From the NCBI RefSeq assembly GCF_014873535.1, contig NZ_JADBEF010000001.1, positions 8,122,001 through 8,186,000 of the forward strand: a DNA stretch of 64,000 nt, read 5' to 3'. Position 1 is the first letter of the stretch. Every line of letters starts with the position of its first letter. Source of the DNA: Nonomuraea africana. Lineage in GTDB: Bacteria; Actinomycetota; Actinomycetes; Streptosporangiales; Streptosporangiaceae. A program made the position numbers and the translations under genes. Of this stretch, positions 35,259-43,835 are shown piece by piece. A model generated the notes under the pieces. It was given only the letters and a program-made list of their open reading frames with translations, was not told the DNA's origin and searched no databases.

Positions 35259-36241
35259 CCACCCCCCTCCTGCAAGCGCAGGACCTGCACGTGGAGTTCA
35301 CCTCCAGGGGCAGGCGCGCCCGAGCCGTCGACGGGGTCAACCTGGCCCTCGGCGCGGGCGAGATCGTGGCCCTGGTCGGCGAGTCCGGCTGCGGCAAGAC
35401 CACGCTCGCGCGCACGTTGCTCGGCCTGGAGCGCCCCACCAGCGGCACCGTCCTGTACGGCGGGCAGCCCCTGACCTACACCAGCAAGGCGCTCAAGGCC
35501 TACCGCAGGGAGGCCCAGCTCGTCCTGCAGGATCCGACGGGTTCGCTGAACCCCAGGCACACCGTCTACGAGGCGGTCGCCGAGGGGCCGCGCATCCACG
35601 GCCTGGCCAACGAGGAGCAGGTCGTCGCCGAGGCGCTGACCAGGGCGGGGCTCAGGCCCGCCGAGCGGTTCTTCCTGCGCTACCCGCACGAGCTGTCGGG
35701 CGGGCAGCGCCAGCGCGTGGTCATCGCGGGGGCGCTCGCGCTCAACCCGCGCCTGCTCGTCGCCGACGAGCCGGTGGCCTCGCTGGACGCGAGCGTTCGC
35801 GGCGAGATCCTGGCCCTGCTGCTGAAGCTCCGTGCGGAGCTCGGCCTGTCGGCCCTGGTCGTCACCCACGACCTCGGCCTGGCCTGGAACATCGCCGACC
35901 GGGTGGCGGTGATGTACCTCGGCAGGATCGTGGAGTCGGGCCCGGTCGAGGAGGTGCTGAAGGAGCCGCGGCACCCCTACACGCAGGCGCTGCTGTCGGT
36001 GCTCCCCGAGTCGCCCGAACGGGTGGTGCTGAGCGGCGAGCCGCCGGACCCGACGCGCATCCCCGGTGGCTGCCGCTTCCACGCGCGGTGCCAGGTGCTG
36101 GCCTCGGGCGCGGCCGCCGTGGCGGGGGTGGACGCCCGGTGCCGGTCGGAGCTGCTCCAGGTGCTGCCCGCGGTACCCGAGGCGCAGGCGGCCTGCTACT
36201 ACGCCGACACGATGACGGCGGACGAGGCCCCCGTGGGCTGA
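35255..36241 (+). CDS. ABC importer ATPase, DppF type
   Basis: A 328-residue ATPase with Walker A GESGCGKTTLARTLLG, the DppF-type QLVLQDPTGSLNPRHTV, signature LSGGQRQRVVIAGALA and Walker B LLVADEPVASLDA. The oligopeptide-domain cysteines (CRFHARCQVLA, ARCRSEL, AACYYAD) end the protein. It starts in an ATGA overlap and completes the importer. The substrate (peptide, nickel or other) cannot be told from these genes. Confidence 0.94.
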   Translation: MTTPLLQAQDLHVEFTSRGRRARAVDGVNLALGAGEIVALVGESGCGKTTLARTLLGLERPTSGTVLYGGQPLTYTSKALKAYRREAQLVLQDPTGSLNPRHTVYEAVAEGPRIHGLANEEQVVAEALTRAGLRPAERFFLRYPHELSGGQRQRVVIAGALALNPRLLVADEPVASLDASVRGEILALLLKLRAELGLSALVVTHDLGLAWNIADRVAVMYLGRIVESGPVEEVLKEPRHPYTQALLSVLPESPERVVLSGEPPDPTRIPGGCRFHARCQVLASGAAAVAGVDARCRSELLQVLPAVPEAQAACYYADTMTADEAPVG

Positions 36242-36282
36242 GGCCCGCGCGGAAGGTGGGCGTGATCGAGTAAATCCAACGG

Positions 36283-37179
36283 ATGACGTCCACCTGGTCC
36301 TCCCGCAGGAGGCGCGAAGGCGAAATTCCGGCGATCATCACCATCATGTCGAGAAGCAGCATCATGACCGGCGTGGGGCTGGCGGTGTTCGTCCTGGCCT
36401 ACGCGTCGCTGGTCCTCACCGGCAACACGGTGATCCGGCAGTCGGCCGACCCCGGGGCCACGGGTGTCACCCTCTGGGCCACGCTGCTCCCGCCGCTCGC
36501 CGCGATCGTTCTGGCTCGCCTGGTGCCGCCGCGCGTGCCGCCGCCACAGCCACTGGCCGGCCTGCCGGGGGCCAGGCTGGCCAGGGAGACCTGGCTGCTC
36601 CTGGCGGCGGCCGTTATCTTCCCCCTCGCCGTCCTGGTCGTGGGCCGCGGCCTGCTCTATCCGGTGGCCAAGGTCGCCATCCTGCTGGTGGTGCCGCTGG
36701 TGGGGTTCTGGCTGATCAGGAAGGACGGCCCGGCCGCCAGGTCCATCCCGGCGCCGGTGACCTGGCTGGCGCCGCTGCCCGCCGTCCTGGCCTGGTTCCT
36801 GCTGGCCGAGGTCAGCCCGCTCTCGCCGCCGCTCACCCAGCAACTGCCCGATCCCGTCACGCTCGCGGTGGGCTCCCTGATCACGCTGCTGACCGCGAGC
36901 GTGCTGGAGGAGATCTTCTACCGGGGGTGGCTGCAGACCCGCCTGGAGGCCCGCTACGGCACCTGGCCCGGCATCCTCGCCTCCTCGCTGCTGTTCGCCC
37001 TGATGCACGTCAGCCACATCCGTCCCGACGCCATCGGCGTCGGCCTGGCCTCGGTCGTGGCGGCGCAGGGCCTGTTCGGCCTGATGCAGGGCTACCTGTG
37101 GGCCCGCTACCGCAACATCTGGGTGATCATCCTGATCCACGTCGTCGTCAACCTGGTCTACGTGGACCTGCTGATCTAG
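36283..37179 (+). CDS. CPBP intramembrane metalloprotease (CAAX/Abi type)
   Basis: A membrane protein with about eight hydrophobic segments and the three CPBP motifs: ASVLEEIFYRGWLQTRLE (EExxxR), FALMHVSHI (FxxxH) and ILIHVVVNLVY (HxxxN). These are the zinc ligands of Rce1-like proteases. Substrates in bacteria are mostly unknown; some give bacteriocin self-immunity. The start is uncertain: ATGs at 36283, 36346 and 36364 are in frame, none with a good ribosome site, and the later ones sit closer to the first membrane segment. Confidence 0.85.
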   Translation: MTSTWSSRRRREGEIPAIITIMSRSSIMTGVGLAVFVLAYASLVLTGNTVIRQSADPGATGVTLWATLLPPLAAIVLARLVPPRVPPPQPLAGLPGARLARETWLLLAAAVIFPLAVLVVGRGLLYPVAKVAILLVVPLVGFWLIRKDGPAARSIPAPVTWLAPLPAVLAWFLLAEVSPLSPPLTQQLPDPVTLAVGSLITLLTASVLEEIFYRGWLQTRLEARYGTWPGILASSLLFALMHVSHIRPDAIGVGLASVVAAQGLFGLMQGYLWARYRNIWVIILIHVVVNLVYVDLLI

Positions 37180-37199
37180 CGGTCGCGCATGATGGAGCC

Positions 37200-37802
37200 A
37201 TGCTGCTCGAACATCAGGGCCAGAGCCCGACCGTCGACCCCACCGCCTACATCGCCCCCACGGCCACGCTCTGCGGCGACGTGCGGGTGGGGCCGGGCTG
37301 CCGCGTGCTGTTCGGCGCGGTCCTCACCGCGGAGGGCGGGCCCGTGGAGCTGGGCGAGGGCTGCGTCGTCATGGAGAACGCGGTGCTGCGCGGCACCCGG
37401 CAGGACCCGCTGACGCTGGGCAGGCACGTCCTGGTGGGTCCCGGCGCCTACCTCACGGGGTGCGCGGTCGGCGACGACGCCTTCCTCGCGACGGGGAGCA
37501 GGGTGTTCAACGGCGCCCGGATCGGCCCGCGGGCGGAGGTGCGGATCAACGCCGTCGTCCACCTGCGCACCACCGTGGCCGACGACACGACGGTGCCGAT
37601 CGGCTGGGTGGCCGTGGGCGACCCCGCCGAGCTGTTCCCGCCCGACCAGCACGACCGGATCTGGGAGGTGCAGCGGGAGCTCGACTTCCCCGGGTACGTC
37701 TTCGGGCTGCCGCGCGCCCCCGACGGCGAGTCGATCATGCCCGAGGTCTCCCGCCGGTACGGCAGGGCCCTCGACCGCCACCGCACCGACCGGATCCTCT
37801 GA
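37200..37802 (+). CDS. hexapeptide-repeat (gamma carbonic anhydrase-fold) protein
   Basis: A 200-residue left-handed beta-helix protein: YIAPTATLCGDVRVGPGCRV, VELGEGCVVMENAVLRG and RVFNGARIGPRAEVRINAVV. A C-terminal helix (IWEVQRELDFPGYVFGL) closes the coil. Active gamma carbonic anhydrases have a GHGA..HG pattern supplying two zinc histidines; here the equivalent reads VGPGAYLTGC, so that activity is unlikely. The start (ggagcc before ATG) is 21 bp after the protease gene. Confidence 0.85.
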   Translation: MLLEHQGQSPTVDPTAYIAPTATLCGDVRVGPGCRVLFGAVLTAEGGPVELGEGCVVMENAVLRGTRQDPLTLGRHVLVGPGAYLTGCAVGDDAFLATGSRVFNGARIGPRAEVRINAVVHLRTTVADDTTVPIGWVAVGDPAELFPPDQHDRIWEVQRELDFPGYVFGLPRAPDGESIMPEVSRRYGRALDRHRTDRIL

Positions 37803-37829
37803 CCCCGCCTTTCAGTCGGACGCCACCCT

Positions 37830-39404
37830 TCAGAAGGTACGCTCGCCGGCCAGCCAGGTGCCGAGCACCGTGATGTGCCTGAGTTTCCGCGGGTCCTCCG
37901 CGCGCGGGTCGGCCGACAGCCACACCAGGTCGGCGGCCTTGCCGGTGTCGAGGGCGCCGCGGTCGGACTCGGCGAAGGCCTGGTAGGCCACTCCCGAGGT
38001 GTACGCCGTGAGCGCGTCCGCCACCGAGAGCCGTTCACCGGGCGTCCACGCGTCGCCGGAGCCGTCCAGGGTCTGCCTGGTCGTCGCGACCTGGATGCCG
38101 AGCAGCGGTTCGTGCGAGCTGACCGGCCAGTCGCTGCCGAACGAGAGCGGGGCGCCGAGCGCGCGCAGCGTCTCCATCGGGTACTGCAGGTCGGCCCTGG
38201 AGGGCCCGAGCCTGGGGACGGTCAGCTCGGTCTGCAGCGGGTCGAGCTGCGCCCAGAGCGGCTCGAAGTTGGCGATCACTCCCAGCTCGGCGAAGCGGGG
38301 CAGGTCGGCGGGGTCGACGAGCTGGGTGTGCGCGATGACGGGGCGGCGATCCCACGCGGGGTTCTCCCGCACGGCTCTCTCGACGGCGTCCAGCGCGGCC
38401 CTGACCCCGCCGTCGCCGATCGCGTGGATGTGCACCTGGAATCCGTCGGCGTCGAACGCGGTCACGGCCTCCGACAGCGCGTCCGGCTCCCAGACGGGCA
38501 TGCCGCAGGAGTGCGGCACATCCACGTACGGCTCCAGCATGGCCGCCGTGCCGCCCTCGATGACGCCGTCGGCGAAGAACTTGACGGTGGCGGCGGTGAC
38601 GAGCGCCGTCCGCGCCTCGGCCACCTGGGTGCGCAGCGCGGAGAAGGGGGCCCGCTGGGCCCGCCAGGTGTCGGGGTCGGCGCGGAAGGCGAGGTTGGCG
38701 CGGAAGCGCAGCGCGCCCCGCCGCGCCGCCTCCAGGTAGGCCGCCACCATGGGCGGCTCGACCCAGGCGTCCTGCACCCAGGTGATGCCCGCGGCCGCCA
38801 TGGTCCTGCTCGCCTCGGCCAGGCCCTCGACCAGTTCGTCGAGCGACTTGGCGGGCACCAGGTCGAGGACGAGGTCGCAGGCGTGCCATTCCCTGAGCGT
38901 GCCGAGCGGGCTGCCGTCGGGCCTGCGGAGGATCCAGCCCAGCCGGGGATCGGGCGTCGAAGGGCCGATCCCGGCCCGCTCGAGGGCCGGGGTGTTGCAC
39001 CAGACGGTGTGGTAGTCGTAGGCGCGCAGCACCACGGGCCGGTCGGGGACCGCCTCGTCCAGCCAGCGCGCGTCGAACTCGCCGAGGGGGGCGAGGGAGG
39101 GGTCGTAGCTGCCGCCGACGATCCACTCCAGCGAGGGATTCTCGGCCGCGTAGCGCCCGACCTCCGCGACGATCTCGGCCACCGTGGTCAGGCCCTTGAT
39201 CTGTGGTCCCTGTGCCTCAAGGCCGCCGAACAGCGGGTGCGCGTGCCCGTCGCCGAAGGACGGCATGAGGAAGCCGCCCTCCAGGTCCACCACGGTGGCG
39301 CCGGCGGACGGTCGTGGGACGATCCTTCCGCCAGAGACGGCCAGCGAGGCGGTCGTCTCCGTTCCCGTCCAGATGGTTCCGTTGGTGAAGAGCAGGTCAG
39401 GCAC
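37830..39404 (-). CDS. amidohydrolase, YtcJ-like (amidohydrolase_3)
   Basis: A 524-residue metal-dependent hydrolase. It starts MPDLLFTNGTIWTGTETT and has the HxH metal motif SFGDGHAHPLFGG, later FQVHIHAIGDGGVRAALDA and a C-terminal SFGSDWPVSSHEPLLGI. These are the YtcJ/exoenzyme-regulatory-like features. The natural substrate is unknown; relatives cleave N-acyl or formamide bonds. It overlaps the upstream APC permease gene by 8 bp, so imported compound and hydrolase are probably linked. Confidence 0.9.
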   Translation of the reverse strand: MPDLLFTNGTIWTGTETTASLAVSGGRIVPRPSAGATVVDLEGGFLMPSFGDGHAHPLFGGLEAQGPQIKGLTTVAEIVAEVGRYAAENPSLEWIVGGSYDPSLAPLGEFDARWLDEAVPDRPVVLRAYDYHTVWCNTPALERAGIGPSTPDPRLGWILRRPDGSPLGTLREWHACDLVLDLVPAKSLDELVEGLAEASRTMAAAGITWVQDAWVEPPMVAAYLEAARRGALRFRANLAFRADPDTWRAQRAPFSALRTQVAEARTALVTAATVKFFADGVIEGGTAAMLEPYVDVPHSCGMPVWEPDALSEAVTAFDADGFQVHIHAIGDGGVRAALDAVERAVRENPAWDRRPVIAHTQLVDPADLPRFAELGVIANFEPLWAQLDPLQTELTVPRLGPSRADLQYPMETLRALGAPLSFGSDWPVSSHEPLLGIQVATTRQTLDGSGDAWTPGERLSVADALTAYTSGVAYQAFAESDRGALDTGKAADLVWLSADPRAEDPRKLRHITVLGTWLAGERTF

Positions 39405-40809
39405 GGGTGGCTTCCTCCGTGGTGAGCTGGGCGTAACGGGCGGGTTCGCGGCGGCGGATGCGCAGGGCGAGCAGCGCGCCGAGCGCGAAGACGAGGGGGA
39501 CGGGCAGGATGAGCAGCGCGTTGACGGTCCCCGTCGCCCCCGTGATGAGCTCGAAGTTGGCCACGACGAGGACGATGATCACCGCGAGCAGGACGAAGGC
39601 CGAGAAGGGCGCGACGAGCACGCGTCCGGCGCCGAAGCCCCTGCGGTCCTTCCTGAAGAAGGCGACCACCGACAGGGCGGCCAGCGCCTGCAGGGCCATC
39701 ACGCCGATGATGCCGGTGCCGTTCGTCCACAGGAAGATCACGGTGTAGGGGTCGGATCCGGCGAGGATGCCCGCCACGACGACGAGCACGGAGAGCACGA
39801 CCTGCGTGACCACCGCGACGTACGGCGAGCCGTTGTGCGCGGAGATCCTGGCGAGCGGCCTGGGCAGCACGCCTTCGCGGCCGAGGGCGAAGAAGTAGCG
39901 GGTGGAGGCGTTGTGGAAGGCCAGTGCGGCGGCGAAGCAGCTCGTCACGATCAGCAGGTGCATCGCGTCCGCCGCCCACTTGCCGGCGAAGGAGGCGGTC
40001 GCGGTGAAGACCATGTCCGCGCCGCCCTCGCCGTTCGCCACCTCGACGGCCTTGTCCACGCCGTAGGCGTTGATGATCATCCAGACCGTGAAGGTGTAGA
40101 AGAGCGCGAGGAAGGCCACCGCGGCGTAGGTCGCCTTCGGGACCGTCCGCTGGGGGTCGCGGGCCTCCTCCGCGTAGATCGCGGTCGCCTCGAAGCCGAT
40201 GAAGGCGCCGATCGACAGCACGAACATGCCGCCCGCGCCGCCGGAGAACAGCTCGGCGGGGTTGAACGGCCGCAGCGACACCCCGCCGCCGTTGACCAGC
40301 ACCGCCACCTCGAAGACCAGCAGGATCAGCACTTCGAGCGCGAGTGCGACACCCAGCACCTTCGCGCTGAGCGTGATCTTCAGGTAGCCGAGCACACCCA
40401 CGGCCGCCACGCACAGCAGCGTCCACGCCTGCCACGGCACGTCGATCCCGAAAACGTCGGACATCGTCGAGGCGGCGAACACCCCGAAGGCGGCCATCAG
40501 CCCGATGCCGATCAGGTTGTAGGAGATGACCGCGACGTACGCCGAGCCGAGGCCCGTCGCCTTGCCCAGGCCCCTGCCGATGTAGGCGTAGAAGGCGCCC
40601 GCGTTGCGCACGTGCCCGCTCATCGCCGTGAACCCGGCCGCGAACAGGCCGACGACCACGCCCGACAGCAGGTAGCCGAGCGGGGCGGCGACGCCGCCGA
40701 TGCCGATCGCCAGCGGCGCCACCCCTGCCATGACGGTGAGGGGAGCGGCCGCGGCCACGACGAAGAAGACCAGGTCAGCGGTGCCGATGGCATTGCGTGA
40801 CAGAGACAT
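39397..40809 (-). CDS. APC-family amino acid permease
   Basis: A 470-residue transporter with about 12 hydrophobic segments, starting MSLSRNAIGTADLVFFVVAA. Typical motifs are SGHVRNAGAFYAYIGRGLG and SIGAFIGFEATAIYAEEAR. It is divergent from a TetR gene with a clear operator between them, and overlaps the amidohydrolase gene. The pair probably imports and hydrolyses an amino-acid-like or amide compound that is the TetR ligand. Confidence 0.92.
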   Translation of the reverse strand: MSLSRNAIGTADLVFFVVAAAAPLTVMAGVAPLAIGIGGVAAPLGYLLSGVVVGLFAAGFTAMSGHVRNAGAFYAYIGRGLGKATGLGSAYVAVISYNLIGIGLMAAFGVFAASTMSDVFGIDVPWQAWTLLCVAAVGVLGYLKITLSAKVLGVALALEVLILLVFEVAVLVNGGGVSLRPFNPAELFSGGAGGMFVLSIGAFIGFEATAIYAEEARDPQRTVPKATYAAVAFLALFYTFTVWMIINAYGVDKAVEVANGEGGADMVFTATASFAGKWAADAMHLLIVTSCFAAALAFHNASTRYFFALGREGVLPRPLARISAHNGSPYVAVVTQVVLSVLVVVAGILAGSDPYTVIFLWTNGTGIIGVMALQALAALSVVAFFRKDRRGFGAGRVLVAPFSAFVLLAVIIVLVVANFELITGATGTVNALLILPVPLVFALGALLALRIRRREPARYAQLTTEEATRA

Positions 40810-40820
40810 GGCCGGCTCCG

Positions 40821-40839
40821 AAACTAAAGGCGTTAGTTT
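40821..40839. promoter_or_regulatory. TetR operator between permease and tetR
   Basis: AAACTAA-aggcg-TTAGTTT, a perfect 7-bp-arm palindrome, 11 bp upstream of the permease start and 32 bp upstream of the tetR ATG. The size and spacing are typical of a TetR site blocking both divergent promoters. Confidence 0.8.
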
Positions 40840-40871
40840 GTTGGTGGGACGGTACTCGAAGGGGGCACGTG

Positions 40872-41489
40872 ATGGGAAGACCGCGGCGGCCGATCCTGAG
40901 CAGGGAGGGCATCTTCGCCGCTGCTCTGGCGCTCGTGGACGAGGAGGGTTCCGAGGCGCTGACCGTGACGCGCCTGGCCAGGAGGCTCGGTGTCCAGGCC
41001 GCTTCGCTCTACAACCACGTCTCGGGCCGCGAGGAGATCGTGGAGGGGGTCCGCGACCTGGTCGTGGCGGAGATGGACGTGGCCGCGCTGGACGGGGAGC
41101 CGTGGCAGGAGGCGCTCGCCGTCTGGGCCAGGTCGTATCTGGCCGCCTTCGCCCGCCATCCGAACACCGCGAAGCTGCTGTCCACGACCACGATCAGGTC
41201 GCCGGGAACGCTGGCGATGTACGAGCGCGCGGTCGCGCTGCTGGAGCGGGCCGGCTGGCCGAGCGATCAGGTGGTGGCGGTGTTCACCGCGATCGAGTCG
41301 TTCGCGATCGGGTCCGCGCTCGACCTGGCGGCGCCCAGCGTCATGATCGATCCTTCGTCGCAGGAGTTGCCCCTGCTGTCGGTGGCGCTGAAGGGCACGC
41401 CGCCCGAGCGCGCGATGAGCGCCTTCGAGCTGGGGCTCGCGGCGCTCATCAGCGGGCTGGACGAACGTCTGAGACGCTCGCGCCAGTGA
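40872..41489 (+). CDS. TetR-family repressor
   Basis: A 205-residue regulator. The helix-turn-helix (ALTVTRLARRLGVQAASLYN) resembles the TetR class with an HVSGREEIVEGV continuation, and the C-terminal domain is of the larger TetR_C type. The start is the ATG at 40872 (gaagggggcacgtg upstream); a GTG one codon before is possible. It should repress the divergent permease-amidohydrolase operon. Confidence 0.9.
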   Translation: MGRPRRPILSREGIFAAALALVDEEGSEALTVTRLARRLGVQAASLYNHVSGREEIVEGVRDLVVAEMDVAALDGEPWQEALAVWARSYLAAFARHPNTAKLLSTTTIRSPGTLAMYERAVALLERAGWPSDQVVAVFTAIESFAIGSALDLAAPSVMIDPSSQELPLLSVALKGTPPERAMSAFELGLAALISGLDERLRRSRQ

Positions 41490-41498
41490 ATGGAGGGC

Positions 41499-42152
41499 TC
41501 AGAAGGCGCTTATCGTCGCGGGCGCGCGCTCGGCCCTGCTCAGCGCGCGGATCACCGCCGTCGGCCCGTGCCGGTGGACGGCCAGGCGGGCCAGCAGGTC
41601 GACCACCGGGTCGATGACGTCCTGCGGCAGGTCGGGTGTCGGGATGCCCACGCTCGCGGCCAGGTCGTCGGAGTGGACGACGATCTCCATGAGCCTGGTG
41701 AGCAGGAAGTCGTCGAGCGTCAGCGACCACTGCGCCCACGGCAGGCCGACCACCCTGTCGGCGGGCTCGGCGCGCAGGGCGGGCGCGAGCGCGTCGAGGT
41801 CGGCCTGCGCGCGTGTCACCAGCGGGTCCGGCCCCTCGGCCGCGGCGTCCTCGCCGCCGCGCCTGATGCTCACGTTGGACTCGTGCCCGAGACCCGCCGT
41901 GACCCAGGCGGAGCGGGCGTAGTGCTCCCTGAGCGGGAGGGCGGGGCCGTTCGGCTCGGTGGCGAGAGTGGGGCCGACCCTGAAGATCTGCTGAGCGAGG
42001 TGGCCGGCCAGGCCCGCCACGCTGAACTCGGTGAGCGCGCTGGGCTTGGCCCAGGCCGCCGCCACCGCCTGGTCGCGAAGCAGCGTCACCGCTGAGGCCG
42101 CCGCCGTCAGATACAGCTCCCTGATTTCAGCCACGACCGCGATCCTACTCAC
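41499..42152 (-). CDS. maleylpyruvate isomerase N-terminal (MDMPI/DinB-like) domain protein
   Basis: A 217-residue protein with a DinB-like four-helix bundle (ALTEFSVAGLAGHLAQQIFR, LDDFLLTRLMEIVVHSDDLA). The two conserved His in AGHLAQ and VVHSDD fit the metal site of mycothiol-dependent MDMPI enzymes. It would be a mycothiol S-transferase-like or isomerase enzyme of unknown substrate. It ends 9 bp from the convergent tetR stop. The GTG at 42152 gives a normal N-terminus. Confidence 0.8.
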   Translation of the reverse strand: MSRIAVVAEIRELYLTAAASAVTLLRDQAVAAAWAKPSALTEFSVAGLAGHLAQQIFRVGPTLATEPNGPALPLREHYARSAWVTAGLGHESNVSIRRGGEDAAAEGPDPLVTRAQADLDALAPALRAEPADRVVGLPWAQWSLTLDDFLLTRLMEIVVHSDDLAASVGIPTPDLPQDVIDPVVDLLARLAVHRHGPTAVIRALSRAERAPATISAF

Positions 42153-42179
42153 GAGCCGGAAATGCCGCCCTTCGGGTGG

Positions 42180-42494
42180 TCAGGCGGTGACCCTGGCCAG
42201 GACGACGCCGCCCACGATCAGCGTCAGCGCGGCCATGCGGCCCACGCTGACCGGGTCGTCGTTGAGCACGATGCCCAGCGTGATCGCGCCCACCGCGCCG
42301 ATCCCGGTGAAGACGGCGTACGCGGTGCCGACGGGCAGCGTGTCCATCGCCTTCGACAGCAGCCAGACGGCCGCCGCCATCAGCACCAGGCAGATCGCCG
42401 TCGGCACCGGCCTGGTGAAGTTCTGGGTCGGCTTGATGCTCTGCGACCAGGCGACCTCGACCAGGCCGGCCATCGCGAGATAGGCCCAGTTCAC
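42180..42494 (-). CDS. small multidrug resistance (SMR) efflux protein
   Basis: A 104-residue protein with four membrane helices, beginning NWAYLAMAGLVEVAWSQSIK. The invariant Glu is in GLVEVAW, and AMDTLPVGTAYAVFTGIGA and GIVLNDDPVSVGRM are the EmrE/SugE-type signatures. It pumps cations such as quaternary amines or guanidinium in exchange for protons. The GTG start overlaps the azoreductase stop (GTGA), so both are under the same control. Confidence 0.93.
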   Translation of the reverse strand: MNWAYLAMAGLVEVAWSQSIKPTQNFTRPVPTAICLVLMAAAVWLLSKAMDTLPVGTAYAVFTGIGAVGAITLGIVLNDDPVSVGRMAALTLIVGGVVLARVTA

Positions 42495-43120
42495 CGTCCC
42501 GCCTCCTTCCTCGCCCTGGCCACCGACTCCAGGTGCCTGTCGCGCAGGTGCGCCAGCCCCGGGTCGATCAGCGAGTTCACCAGTTCGGCGGTGATGAAGG
42601 TCACGTCGGACACGGCGAAGTGGCCGGCGAAGAAGTCGCGCAGGTACCGCTCCTGGTGGTCGACGGCCTCCTTGGGGGTCCCGGGACCGTAGGCGCCGCC
42701 CCGCGCGCCGGTCACCACGAACGAGCGCCCCTCGAGCGACATCTTGGGGAAGGTGATCTGGTCGAGCCAGGCCTTCAGCGCCGAGGGGATCGAGTAGTTG
42801 TACATGGGCGTGCCGATCAGGATCACGTCGGCCGCGACCACCTCGGCGAGCAGCGGCTCGAGGATCGCCCACGCCCGCTCCTGCGCCGGGGTGCGCACCG
42901 CCTCGCGGTAGCGGTCGATCTCGATAATCCCGTGCGCCAGCACGTGGTCGCACAGCTCCGTCCAGGCCTCATCGATGTGCGGGACGGGCGCGGCGGCCAG
43001 GTCCCGGTAGGTGTAGCCGCCGTCGGGGTGGGCGGCGCGCCAGCTGTCGGCGTAGATCCGGGACAGCTCGCGGGAGAAGGACGCACGCCGGGCGCTGGAG
43101 TCGAGATGCAACAGGTTCAT
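42491..43120 (-). CDS. azoR: FMN-dependent NADH-azoreductase/quinone reductase
   Basis: A 209-residue flavodoxin-fold enzyme. MNLLHLDSSARRASFSRELS binds the FMN phosphate, and IGTPMYNYSIPSALKAWLDQ followed by VVTGARGGAYGPGTP are AzoR signatures. It reduces quinones and azo compounds with two electrons. A strong site (aaggagctgtcc) precedes the ATG. It is co-transcribed with the SMR pump and divergent from a TetR regulator: reduce and export a toxic compound. Confidence 0.93.
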   Translation of the reverse strand: MNLLHLDSSARRASFSRELSRIYADSWRAAHPDGGYTYRDLAAAPVPHIDEAWTELCDHVLAHGIIEIDRYREAVRTPAQERAWAILEPLLAEVVAADVILIGTPMYNYSIPSALKAWLDQITFPKMSLEGRSFVVTGARGGAYGPGTPKEAVDHQERYLRDFFAGHFAVSDVTFITAELVNSLIDPGLAHLRDRHLESVARARKEAGR

Positions 43121-43135
43121 GGACAGCTCCTTAAT

Positions 43136-43188
43136 AACCGGACACAATGTCCACTTGCACGCTACCCGACAACCGGACACCATGTCCA
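43136..43188. promoter_or_regulatory. two direct copies of a palindromic TetR operator
   Basis: The 18-bp unit AACCGGACACnATGTCCA occurs at 43136-43153 and 43171-43188, 35 bp apart and identical except for one base. Each contains the palindrome GGACA-nna-TGTCC-type core (GGACACAATGTCC; GGACACCATGTCC). The second copy ends 1 bp before the tetR ATG. They should control azoR-SMR and the regulator itself. Confidence 0.85.
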
Positions 43189-43189
43189 T

Positions 43190-43735
43190 ATGGAGAGAGC
43201 CGACGCCGCCCGCAACCGCGCCAGGATCCTCGAGGCCGCCGCGGGCCTCTTCAGAACCAAGGGCGCGCCGAACGTCACCATGGACGACATCGCGAAGGCG
43301 GCGGGCGTCGGCAGGGGCACCCTCTACCGGCGCTTCCCCGACCGGGCCTCGATCGCCATGGCCCTGCTCGACGAGCACGAACGGGTGCTGCAGGAGAAGC
43401 TGATCCGCGGCGAGCCGCCGCTCGGCCCGGGCGCGCCCCCCGCCGAGCGCCTGGCCGCCTTCTACGCGGCCATGGTCGAGCTGCTGGAGGAGCACGCCCA
43501 CCTGGTGCTCGGCTCTGAGGTGGGCCGCTCCCGCTTCGAGACGGGGGCGTACGGATTCTGGCGCGTCCACGTCAGAGCGCTGCTGGACGGCGTGCGGGAC
43601 GCCGACGCGCTGGTCGACACGCTGCTGGCGCCCCTGGCCCCGGACGTCTACAGCTACCAGCGCGAGGTGCGGGGCCTGACGCCGTCACAGATCACGGCGG
43701 CGCTGGGACGTCTGGCCTGCGTCGCGCTCACGTGA
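43190..43735 (+). CDS. TetR-family repressor
   Basis: A 181-residue regulator starting MERADAARNRARILEAAAGL, with recognition region VTMDDIAKAAGVGRGTLYRR. The ATG at 43190 is the only start compatible with family length. There is almost no room for a ribosome site because an operator copy ends at 43188, so the mRNA may be near-leaderless. It probably senses a quinone- or dye-like compound dealt with by the divergent azoreductase/SMR pair. Confidence 0.9.
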   Translation: MERADAARNRARILEAAAGLFRTKGAPNVTMDDIAKAAGVGRGTLYRRFPDRASIAMALLDEHERVLQEKLIRGEPPLGPGAPPAERLAAFYAAMVELLEEHAHLVLGSEVGRSRFETGAYGFWRVHVRALLDGVRDADALVDTLLAPLAPDVYSYQREVRGLTPSQITAALGRLACVALT

Positions 43736-43779
43736 CGGCGGGCGGCGAAGTCCTGCTGGAGCACGCGTGAGGGACGGGC

Positions 43780-43803
43780 GGCCACCGGTGACGGACGGTG
43801 GCC
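43780..43803. terminator. terminator between tetR and prs
   Basis: Perfect 8-bp stem (GGCCACCG / CGGTGGCC) with an 8-nt loop in the gap between two converging genes. It could serve both directions. Confidence 0.6.
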
Positions 43804-43835
43804 TTGACCCGGGCTTGCCGTACGGGAAAAGAGGA

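Noticed and set aside
37200-37802. Functional gamma carbonic anhydrase
   Set aside because: The zinc-binding His pattern is replaced (GPGAYLTG).
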